Below are positions 1 to 7,423 of a stretch of DNA of 13,076 nt, piece after piece. The notes under the pieces are model-generated. The model searched no databases. It saw nothing but the letters and a program-made list of their open reading frames with translations, and was not told the DNA's origin. A program made the position numbers and the translations under genes. Every line of letters begins with the position of its first letter. Position 1 is the first letter of the stretch. The stretch lies in NCBI GenBank assembly GCA_018296165.2, contig JACKQL020000295.1, positions 1-13,076 of the forward strand, given 5' to 3'. This stretch comes from Termitomyces sp. T153 (Eukaryota > Basidiomycota > Agaricomycetes > Agaricales > Lyophyllaceae).

Positions 1-700
1 CTGTGATTACAGGGTTGCTTGTTAAGCCAATCCCCTGTGATAAAGTCAACAACATCAAATGTTGAACCAGACAAAAACAAGTCAACCAAAGGGAAGTGAA
101 CCAATAACCTTCCAAATGAAAGGCATAAGTTCTGAAAAAGTCACAATAGAACCACTGAACTAACAGGCTGAGTGCTAGTTGCTAACATACCAGGCCTATG
201 TACCCAGAGGGTGTTAGCCTGGTTAGGGTTCAGTTAGAGTACTGGTCAGGCAGTTAAAGGTTTGGTTATAAGGTTTTGTTAATATGCTTAGAGTTCCAGG
301 GTCATTTTCAAGGAGAGCTTGCCTCCCCTTATTGCAATAATTTCATGATATTATCAAGGTTATATGGTGAACTGGTTATGGTTGTAATAATGATTGCTTT
401 TGGGATCATGGTCACAGCTTCAGTTCTGCCAATTGGCAGAATATTTAGCTGGAGTTTGGCAGGCACATGGTACTGTGGTTACAGTACTTTTTAGATCACA
501 AATATGCTGTATCCTAGCAGTGACAAGCACCAGTCCCCCAACTCATTAAGCAGAATAATACAACTGATAACATCAAACATATTCAGCTGTGCTGTATGTA
601 CTTGAACATGGACACAAATACTATACATTTTCATAATATGTCCATATGATAGACAAGTTGCACAAACAATGATCATCTTCAAAAGGTCCATTACTGGTTA
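1..700. other. AT-rich non-coding stretch, nothing recognised
   Basis: No reading frame here looks like a known protein family, and the short open frames on both strands lack conserved motifs. The stretch has no CpG dinucleotides at all, like the rest of the left flank, so it is probably old, mutated repeat DNA. The first bases (1-13, CTGTGATTACAGG) recur exactly at 1966-1978, which could mark copies of one repeat end, but a 13-base match alone is weak. Confidence 0.5.
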
Positions 701-950
701 CAATTTGAGGTCAGTAACTTTTGCAACAAGTTGGTTGCTGTGCTTCTGAATTGGTACCAGTACCTTGCCTGTGTCATACACTAGGCCCTCAAACAAACAC
801 TCCCCACAACTTACTGAATGATGAGCTTGCTCCAGTAGCCCAAACAATAGATGTACCTGAGAGCACATCAGGACCTGAACCAATTTTTCCCCCTGTGGGA
901 CTTAGTTGCATGAGAAAAAAGTTAAGGATTGTCTCTACACCACTACCACC

Positions 951-1055
951 TACCACCCATAGTCTGATGGCCAGACAGAACATGTAAACCAGGAGTTGGA
1001 GCAGTATCTCCACCTCTTTTGCAATGAATGCCAAGATGACTGGGACAAACTCCTT
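951..1055 (+). pseudogene. Ty3/gypsy integrase relic (C-terminal part of the catalytic core)
   Basis: Translated in one frame, this piece reads TYHP, stop, SDGQTEHVNQELEQ, then a tail with an acidic DDWDKLL. This matches the end of the retroviral-type integrase core in chromoviruses and other Ty3/gypsy elements, where the YHPQSDGQTE(R)VNQ block carries the catalytic glutamate of the DDE triad (here in the QELEQ segment). The integrase would insert element cDNA into the host chromosome. The glutamine between HP and SDG is replaced by TAG (960-962), the usual arginine after QTE reads His (CGT to CAT would explain it), and the frame degenerates right after 1055. No RT, protease or gag is recognisable nearby, so only a scrap of the polyprotein survives. 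Confidence 0.8.
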
Positions 1056-1488
1056 GTCAATCTGAGTGTTACTTCTGTCATCAGGTGAAATGTTAGCTGT
1101 GTGAGTCCCAGCACAGCCATTGTGTACAATGTTAATGATGTGAACAGTTATGGCACTATGAAGTCTGTTGTTGATTGGATACAACATGTTGGAATCTGTG
1201 TTGTTCATAAGGACAGTTCTCAAAACAATCATCAGCAAAGCTTACCTTGGTGTGTGTACCTTGGAACTTGGTATCTAGGACAAGGGATCATCTCAAAAAG
1301 CTGTGGGCATCAGAGTGGGCATCAGATAAATATATGACTTGAGGGAATTTGGATAGTTGTCAGCAACATTAATAGGAGGGCAGTATTTCTCATGCAAAAG
1401 CCTATGGTTACAACATGGTAATTTAGTTAAGGGATACATAAAATAATATGAGCAAATGATGTAAGATAATCTCTGTAAGAGTGGTTGC
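1056..1488. other. No gene recognised between gypsy relic and repeat tract
   Basis: The short open frames here (for example + from 1101 and - to 1293) have no motif or codon pattern I trust. It may be decayed 3' sequence of the gypsy element whose integrase scrap lies just upstream. It contains no CpG. Confidence 0.4.
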
Positions 1489-1680
1489 AAAGACAGAGTT
1501 GTTGCCAAGACAGATTGTCATAAAGACAGAATGTCATATAGACTGAATGTTGTATAGACTGAGAGTAATAAATACAAACAGTATAGACTGAACACTATAA
1601 AGAGTGAGTGTAGTATATACAAACAGTAGTGAACAGTGGTGAAGACAGAGTGTTGTAAGGGCAGAGTTACAAGGAACAAG
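1489..1680. repeat. Degenerate short-period tandem repeat tract (about 16 bases)
   Basis: Successive units resemble each other: AAGACAGATTGTCATA, AAGACAGAATGTCATA, TAGACTGAATGTTGTA, TAGACTGAGAGTAATA, then looser versions (TAGACTGAACACTATA, AAGACAGAGTGTTGTA). The period is close to 16 bases in the clearest part (about 1507-1570) and irregular afterwards. The word ATACAAACAGTA also occurs twice. Such arrays are common in LTR enhancer regions of fungal retroelements. That role is a guess, supported only by the TATA-like signal about 200 bases downstream. Confidence 0.5.
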
Positions 1681-1854
1681 AAGGACACCACAATATGTGA
1701 TCAAAGTTTTTTGCAGAGATTGTCAGAGCAAGGTTGACATGTATTTCAAGCAATTGAATGTTTGAATTATATGTTGAACAATCTAGAATGTGCAAGAAGC
1801 TGAATAATACATCATGTGATCTGAATCAAAGTTGGCAGGGCAAAGGCCATTTGA

Positions 1855-1893
1855 CTATATATAGAACCCTCTCTCATTACTTATATGAGAGAG
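1855..1893 (+). promoter_or_regulatory. TATA-like element followed by a perfect 9-bp hairpin; possible LTR promoter
   Basis: A TATA-type string CTATATATAG lies at 1855-1864. Five bases later CTCTCTCAT (1869-1877) and its exact reverse complement ATGAGAGAG (1885-1893) form a 9-bp stem with a 7-base loop. A transcription start about 25-30 bases after the TATA would fall in the hairpin, as in an LTR R region. The surrounding repeat tract and the gypsy relic upstream make a solo or partial LTR plausible, but I could not fix LTR ends or a target duplication. Confidence 0.35.
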
Positions 1894-2016
1894 TTGGGGA
1901 AGTACAAGTGGTGCTTTGGCATTGACATGACACTATAGTCACAGTCCAGTATGTATCAAGGCTACACTGTGATTACAGGCCATTGAATTAACAAACTGAC
2001 TTTATAGCCTGGATCA

Positions 2017-2271
2017 TTTAACAATTTCATAGACACCCATGTTGCAGGGAGAATGGAGTTTGTTGTAGTAAGCTTTTGTCCATGCATCCTCATCTGCTGA
2101 CTGTTTTGCCTTAGTCCAAGTTCATGGTTTGTTGTTGATGTCTGGTGTCATGGTATCATTTGACAGTTCCTCCATGTCAGCAAGGTGTTTAGTCTCCTTG
2201 TAATGTTTCTGTTATGGTTCATGCAGCTTATGGTTCACACTCCATAAGTCAAAACCAGTCATTAGTTCTGT
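2017..2271 (-). pseudogene. Ty1/copia relic: linker just before the reverse transcriptase
   Basis: Read from 2271 down to 2017 in one frame, the translation ends with a segment reading TWTKAKQSADEDAW, then KLHSPCNMGVYEIVK. This is the layout at the start of the copia RVT_2 domain, where W..A...E...L.....GVYE(V/I)V precedes the first RT strand. The full element would encode a gag-protease-integrase-RT polyprotein. The frame is broken by a TAA within the linker, by a TGA just before TWTKA where an arginine is plausible (KPRTW), and by a TGA right after EIVK (2014-2016). The RT proper is missing: the sequence changes character near 1980-2010. Orientation is opposite to the gypsy relic. Confidence 0.6.
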
Positions 2272-2323
2272 CTACAAAGTATGAAGTAAGGCACTGCCTT
2301 ACATAAGTAAAAGTATAGTAGTT

Positions 2324-2355
2324 TTAGGGATAGCATCATGTGATGCTATCCATAA
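2324..2355. repeat. Perfect 11-bp inverted repeat (palindrome, 2-base centre)
   Basis: GGATAGCATCA (2328-2338) is followed after TG by its exact reverse complement TGATGCTATCC (2341-2351). After one mismatch, TTTA and TAAA pair again outside. It lies between the copia relic and the end of the long minus-strand fossil. It could be a junction of two terminal inverted repeats, a small terminator-like hairpin, or part of an LTR edge (the right arm begins TGTGATG). Confidence 0.6.
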
Positions 2356-2565
2356 AGTTAAATAATTAATAAGAGTAATGCACAGTAAGATAGTAATGGC
2401 CACTCCATTACATACCCTCCTTTTGAGTCTGTCAATGGACTCACTTCAACCAAAACAAAATGAAGTAATGATAGAAAGGGGTGGGATACAGCATCCCACC
2501 CAAGAGTGTGCACTGGAATTCAATCACAAATTCCTATGTTATAACTTTGGTAGGGCCATACAATC

Positions 2566-4330
2566 CTACCTGGACATAATATATCTCAGTGTGCTGTCCA
2601 ACTGCACTGAGTGCAGAATGTGGGCTCCTAGTGCCTGGGTGTATTTATCTTCCTCTGTGAGCTCCAATAGCAGCTCACTCTGCTTGTTCATCCATCTTCA
2701 AGGCCTCCACTTCCTTGTTTCTCACAATGTCTGCCCAGTGCTCCAATACAGTATTAGCCATATCATCGAAGCCACTGGATCCAGCCTCAGAGGCAGTAAG
2801 AGTAGCAATGTTAGTTGCTACCACCACTTCTGTTGGGCTGGGGACAACTTGTGGAGTCATTGCTGGTTGGGCAATCATGGTCAATGCAGAATCATCAATG
2901 TAGTCCAATTCCATGGACTCCTCTGAGAGTGTGTCCTCTGAGGAGGCACCAGAGCTTAATGCTGGGTTGGTGGTCACTGCAGCCACTGACAATGAAGGCC
3001 CCTCCTCAGTTGGGGCTGCACTTGCAGAAGGAGCCACTGATGATAGCTCCTCTGTGGCTGCCAGTGTAGCTCTCACCACATCTGCTGGTCAGTGCAAGAG
3101 GTGAGTAAAGATACCCTCCTCACCATAGCACAGCCATTCAGCTGTGTCAAGAGGGGAGTGGCCTCTGCTCTCATGGATTTGGAGAAGCATACAGAAGTGC
3201 TCCTGGTCATCAGTGGTGGGGACATACCACCCATTGTACCCCTGTGCTACAGGGGGCACCCCAATGGTTTGGAGTCAATGATGGTGTTTATTGTTGACTT
3301 GCATAAACAAGTTCACATGAATTGCACTCCCAGACCAATGGTGATCAAGGAAGCATATGCCATAGGTATATGCATGATTCACCCAGGAGGGAGGCACACA
3401 GTTGGCCAGAAGGTGACGTATCACCTCCATCTCACTCAAATTGTCAATTTGCATTGGCAGCACTTGCAGCCAATGCAGAGTGAAAGTGTAGGATGTAATT
3501 GGGTTAAACTACCCTACACTGGATTGGTAAGTGTTGAATGCCTCTTGATAGAGACATGGCTGAGCAACCACCATAGCAAATAGCCTCATATAGGCCATTT
3601 GTGCATGCAGAGTAGTTGGGGCCAGTGCTCAACCTAAAATGTAACCAAAGACTGAATGTCAGTCTATGTGCAATGAGGCATCAATGGCTATGCCTGAGTA
3701 CAGATTCTGTGAACCTGGGTGGCCATGGTGCAGGATGTACTGCTCATGCATCAATGTCAAAGTAATGGCTGATTGGGACTTGATTAAGTCCTGCTCCCCC
3801 ATATTTTTATCTGTGCAGCCAAGCATGGGCAACAAATGTAAAGGTAAGGGAACCAGTATCCAATGATGGTCCCCTCTGGACAGAGATGATTCTAACTCTG
3901 CTGGGGTCAGCTCCATGATCCACTGCATAGTGTGATCTTTTAAATCTGGAGCCATATAGAAGGAGATCTGATGGGACTCCTGAAGGAGAAGAGCAGCATG
4001 AATCTGCTCCCTCATGATAATCTTTGATCTGCCTTACCAAATGAGCTTCAGAATCAGCCAGATCTGCTCAGAATTCATGGGCATTCCTTGAGGAGCCCAT
4101 TGGTACAGTAATTCATAGCATGGGAATATGTGAGATATCCCTGCCATCTTGGTGGAGCAGGCAAAGACTACTTTGTCACCAACAAAAACTGCATTGTTCA
4201 TTGGCAACCAGTAGAAGTTGGGGTGGATAATACCCTGAAGTCATTCTGGCACTCAAAGTGCCCATAAACCAATGTGGTCTCCCAGCCATCTGGTAGGCAG
4301 CCAGGCACTGTATTATTCAGACTCTTGAGG
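2566..4330 (-). pseudogene. C-terminal two thirds of a long fossil gene, unknown family
   Basis: A coding-like frame runs from about 4232 down to 2675 on the minus strand, then shifts and continues to a TAG at 2566-2568. The predicted protein has mixed hydrophobic/charged blocks typical of a folded domain (segments such as NFYWLPMNNAVFVGDKVVFA, QMAYMRLFAMVVAQP, GVPPVAQGYNGWYVPTTDD). A Ser/Ala/Thr/Glu-rich disordered stretch follows (about 3080-2760), then a helical tail (LLLELTEEDKYTQALGAHIL). In-frame stops are TAA 4034-4036, TGA 3659-3661, TGA 3629-3631, TAG 3509-3511, TGA 3275-3277 and TGA 3089-3091. The frame stays coding-like across each, so they are point mutations, not ends. Frameshifts lie near 4233-4235 (a C run on +) and near 2680. 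I recognise no catalytic motif and give no function. Confidence 0.7.
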
Positions 4331-4700
4331 TCCAACTTAGGTTCTGCTGACTACAGGGGCTTAGCTACACTGGACAAATCCTTACTAGGTGGACATGATG
4401 TCCTACACTGATAACTGGGCATTTGGAGAAGGTCTAGACATTGAGGACTTGTGAGGGTAAGCAAGGGGGAGTGATCTGAACAAGTCTGGGGTGGTCTGGA
4501 GAAGTCTAAGACAAGTTGCAGGGGAAGGGTCAGGCTTGATGAAGTGGCAGGTACAAGTCCAGAAGCAAGTATTGAAGGTGCAGGGTAAGCAGAAGCTACA
4601 TGAGTAATGGGAGCAGAGCTGGAGCTTGATGAGGATCAAGGGATGTTGATGGGTTTCAGGGCCAAGTGAATAGTGAGGTCCAGAGTTGGTTTAAAGATTG
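4331..4700 (-). pseudogene. Middle segment of the long fossil: Ser/Pro-rich region entering the conserved domain
   Basis: In the minus-strand frame ending codons at multiples of three, the translation reads as a Ser/Thr/Pro/Leu-rich stretch (SSSSSSSAPITHV, LVPATSSSLTLPLQ). It then leads into LKSLNNTVPGCLPDGWETT and HFECQNDFR, which joins the downstream frame after a one-base slip near 4233. Stops are TGA 4636-4638 (before the serine run, an arginine codon CGA is plausible) and TAG 4351-4353. The other two frames are full of stops or lack continuity with the downstream domain, so this frame choice is fairly firm. The upstream limit is unclear because the DNA becomes pyrimidine-rich on this strand. 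Confidence 0.6.
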
Positions 4701-4739
4701 TTTGAGTTTGTAATTGTAAGTGCAGAGTTTGCAAAGGTG

Positions 4740-5033
4740 TTAGGGTTGAAAGGACTTGAACACAATAATGAAAATGGAGTCAAATGAGATGAGACAGAAT
4801 CAAGACAAGATTGAGATGAGAATAAAAATAGATTCAGGCAGAGGTACAAAACAATAACAAGAACAATAATGGAAATAGAAATGAGATAAGACCAGGAGAC
4901 TGAGAGGAAAGGAAACATAACACAGAACACAAAACATGAGACAGAAACAATCAGACCATAGGTAATGTTAAGCAATAGGTAGGTAGGTAATATCAAGACT
5001 AGAGTACGTGGTGCTACTCTACAACTTATATAC
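4740..5033 (-). promoter_or_regulatory. TATA-like site plus polypyrimidine tract: internal intron or a second promoter
   Basis: On the minus strand GTATATAAG occurs at 5033-5025. It is followed by almost 300 bases rich in C and T (on + a purine-rich tract, for example 4790-4930) with no convincing protein. The open frame that crosses it gives an implausible hydrophobic translation. Two readings are possible: a long intron inside one gene spanning 6988-2566, or the core promoter and 5' leader of a separate gene covering about 4700-2566. I saw no clear ATG at the start of the second segment, but one mutation could have removed it. Confidence 0.35.
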
Positions 5034-5039
5034 TGACTA

Positions 5040-5833
5040 CTGGAGAGCTCTGGAGGACAGTGAGTGTGGCAGTGGGGCTCAATGGAGCCACACAGAGTCA
5101 ATGGGTATTGGCTGTGATCAGGAGATGGGCTGCAGTGATATTCTGATGGGATCAGTTGAGGATGCAGGCTGTTCCAGAGTTGTTGTAATGCTCTAGGGTT
5201 GGTTGGGCAGACTAAGGAGATGAGTTGATAATGCACGCCAGAGTCAGGAACAGTGGGGGAGAGTCCCAGGGGCTCAGGAGAGTTAGGGAAAGCATTGACA
5301 GCTGTAGGAAAGGTGTCAGAGTTAGCCAGGAGGCCATTGTAGTTTGCCAGAGAAGTGTCAGAGTTACCTGGAGTGGGTGCCATTGGTGGGTGAAGGTTGG
5401 AGAAGTCAAAGAGAGGAATGGGAATGAACTATGGGGGAGCAAGAGTGGCTAGAAACAAGGTCTAGGCTTCTGGGAATGGGTTGTGACAGGTCCTGGATTT
5501 GAGGACCTCAACTATGCCAGCTTCTGCTCCCTGAGGAACATTTGCTGGAAAGGCAATTGAGGTGGTGACAACTATAGAGTCATGTGCCCCTGTTTACACA
5601 ACAGCTGACTTTGCAGTGCCAGCCCATTTTGTGGAGAGCCTTGATGATCCCTCCCTAGTTGCTGCTGGTTTTGGTGGCTTCACTTGAGCCACCACTAGCT
5701 TCAATGGCCCAGCAGTAAACAACACTGCCTTGAAATTGGGGTGCTTGTCTATCCTCTGATCATCACCAGCAGGCACCACATCATTATAGAGCATGAGTGG
5801 TGCCCTCTGAGTCAAGGATCCCTTGACAAACAC
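5040..5833 (-). pseudogene. Fossil coding segment, unknown family
   Basis: One frame is followed from 5833 to about 5040. It includes VFVKGSLTQRAPLMLYNDVV and AGDDQRIDKHPNFKAVLFTA early on. After a TAA at 5594-5596 it continues with IVVTTSIAFPANVPQGAEAG, and after two TAG codons with MAPTPGNSDTSLANYNG (ATG at 5383) and NPRALQQLWNSLHPQLIPSE. Because the phase is kept across the stops, I read this as one decayed exon rather than separate genes. An alternative is that the ATG at 5383 starts its own gene. The composition is Pro/Ser/Leu-rich with no signal peptide, membrane segment or enzyme motif. The two visible CpGs (5007, 5236) are among only four in the whole left flank. Confidence 0.5.
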
Positions 5834-5849
5834 AGAAGGCTCAGTACAA

Positions 5850-6988
5850 GCCTTTTTTGCCTCTGAGGGGTTAGAAGAGGAGGCTATACATTTTCCTTCT
5901 CCAATGCTAAATGGAAGAAGTCTGCCCAGGCCTCATTTCTTTGATTTCAAACAGTATCAAGTTCATTCAGAACCTGGGCTAGTGCTAGCTGCACTACAGA
6001 GTTGTTGAGAATGTCAGCACCAATGTCCTCTAGAACTCCAGCTTTGTGAAGCTGCTGGAGGAGGTGAGCAATTTGCTCATCCACAGCAGTTAAAAGCTTG
6101 GGCTCTTTTGCTTTGCCCTTGCTCTTTTCCTTCACAGAGAAGCATTGCTCAACTGTCTTCCAAGCAGTTGATGAAGGAGTGCTACTCTCCTATGCTGGTG
6201 CAGATGGCAACATTGCAGTCATCTTGCCTTTTCCTTTGCTAGTTGAGGCAGCCTCTGGTTGCTCCAATGCACTTAATGATGAAGGCACATCTGACAAATG
6301 CACCACAGTATGCAATGGTAGATACAACCACTAAGGAGGTGCCAACAACTATATCAGAGCCATAATTGACTCTGGGCCTTTGTCATCAACCTCCATTGCC
6401 TCTGCTGACAATGCTCCAGGGATCAAAATCCCTACTTGTAGCAGGTCATTGTTGATCTGCTGTGCCCATTGTATGGCCAGGGCCAGCTACTAGAGGTGGG
6501 GCCACAACAAATTGTGGCATCACATACTGTTGGAACTCCTGGGACCACACTGGTTGTGCAACTACAAAGTACCCAAAGTTTAACTGAGGGGGGCCCAGTA
6601 TTCCCCCACATCCTCTACCTGCTTTCTAAGGGGGGGCTGATGGCCCCTCATGCCCTCTGCCTGCTCTATCTTGTTGTGGGAGCAAGCCACATCCCTGCAC
6701 TGGTGACTGCTGCATTGCCACTGCATAGCTAGGGGGGGCCACATCTCCTGGCACTGCCAGCAGTCCTCTACTCACAGGCCTTGTGTTCCTTGGAGCTGGG
6801 GCTGCTCTTCTCCTTGTTAAGGGTGCTATGTCCCCTGGCACCAAGCCTCCTGCCAATGCAGCAAAGCCACCAAACCCAGGGAGTGAGCTGCTTTCTGGTC
6901 CTCCCCCTCTTGAGCTCTGTTCAAAGCTCATGAAATACTCTGGCAGATCTATGTCTGCCTCACCTGGTTGTCTCTTTTTCTTGGTCAT
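5850..6988 (-). pseudogene. N-terminal part of the long fossil gene, unknown family
   Basis: Translation from the ATG at 6988 gives a basic start (MTKKKRQPGE), then a Gly/Pro/Ala/Arg-rich disordered region. After a TAG at 6626-6628 it reads into GYFVVAQPVWSQEFQQYVM. Near 6480 the frame shifts and continues as IQWAQQINNDLLQVGILIPG. It reaches a Lys-rich patch (KEKSKGKAKEPKLL, near 6125) and a helical segment (DEQIAHLLQQLHKAGVLEDI) to a TGA at 5947-5949, after which NQRNEAWADFFHLALEKEN follows in frame. Further TAG codons lie between 6350 and 6180 and just after LEKEN. Basic patches plus disorder could mean a nuclear or nucleic-acid-binding protein, but that is a guess. The next minus-strand segment probably continues the same protein. 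Confidence 0.6.
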
Positions 6989-7046
6989 TGGGCAAGGAGT
7001 CTCTTTGAGTACTATTGGTGCAATGATGTGCTCCTATGCTGCCTAG

Positions 7047-7410
7047 TGCTGTGCAGGAGACCTAAAAAGAGAACCTAACACTAGTCACTAGATAGGGTAG
7101 CTGGCAGTAGGAAGTTAATAGTCAAGGGCAAGTCAGTAACCATTCCAGAGAATGAAAGCAAATGTGGGTGTGAAGTGTGAACTTGGAAGGATCACTAGTG
7201 CTGATCTAAGTTGCTAGATAGTAATGGAGGGTTGCTAGTGCAATAAAACAATGAAGACAAATTTGTCACTAAGGCAAAGTGAACTTTAATGGTGAAAGAG
7301 GAGTTGGGTAGAGAAAGAAATTGAGGAGTAGTAACAAGGATACTGAATAGAGGACAAACACAAACTAATTGCTAGCCATAGTTGCTAGTGTCACTGAGTC
7401 AAGATAATGC
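7047..7410. other. Intergenic DNA left of the LINE insertion; TTGCTAGTG-type motifs
   Basis: No reading frame of note. This is the upstream side of the minus-strand fossil gene that starts at 6988. It carries repeated CTAG-centred words: CTAGTCACTAG (about 7081-7091), CACTAGTG (7193-7200), TTGCTAG (7211-7217), TTGCTAGTG (7232-7240 and 7382-7390). It contains no CpG. With the LINE removed it joins directly to 11468 onward, making about 1 kb between two divergent genes. Confidence 0.5.
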
Positions 7411-7423
7411 TAAGGGCACCCAT
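7411..7423 (+). repeat. Target-site duplication, left copy
   Basis: TAAGGGCACCCAT lies immediately 5' of the LINE and is repeated exactly at 11455-11467, directly after the poly(A). Thirteen bases is in the normal range for target-primed reverse transcription. The bases beyond differ (TGCCCC inside the element versus AGTTGG in the flank), which fixes the 5' junction at 7423/7424. Confidence 0.92.

Noticed and set aside
789..1238. 149-codon open frame on the minus strand
   Set aside because: It is antisense to the recognisable gypsy integrase scrap (951-1055) and has no motif; a shadow frame.
1..1978. Element bounded by the repeated 13-mer CTGTGATTACAGG (1-13 and 1966-1978)
   Set aside because: A single 13-base match in 13 kb can be chance, and the left copy is at the window edge so it cannot be extended.
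2378..2926. 182-codon open frame on + opposite the fossil gene
   Set aside because: Composition is Cys/His/Trp-rich with no domain, and it overlaps the better supported minus-strand frame.
4034..4036. Splice donor GTAAGG at the TAA in the minus fossil, removing 58 bases
   Set aside because: Joining to the CTTCAG acceptor puts the next exon into a frame with an early stop, while reading through keeps a coding-like frame.
4691..5383. 230-codon minus open frame taken as one protein
   Set aside because: Its first half is coding-like, but the second half translates a C/T-rich tract into an artificial hydrophobic run, so the membrane-like tail is not believed.
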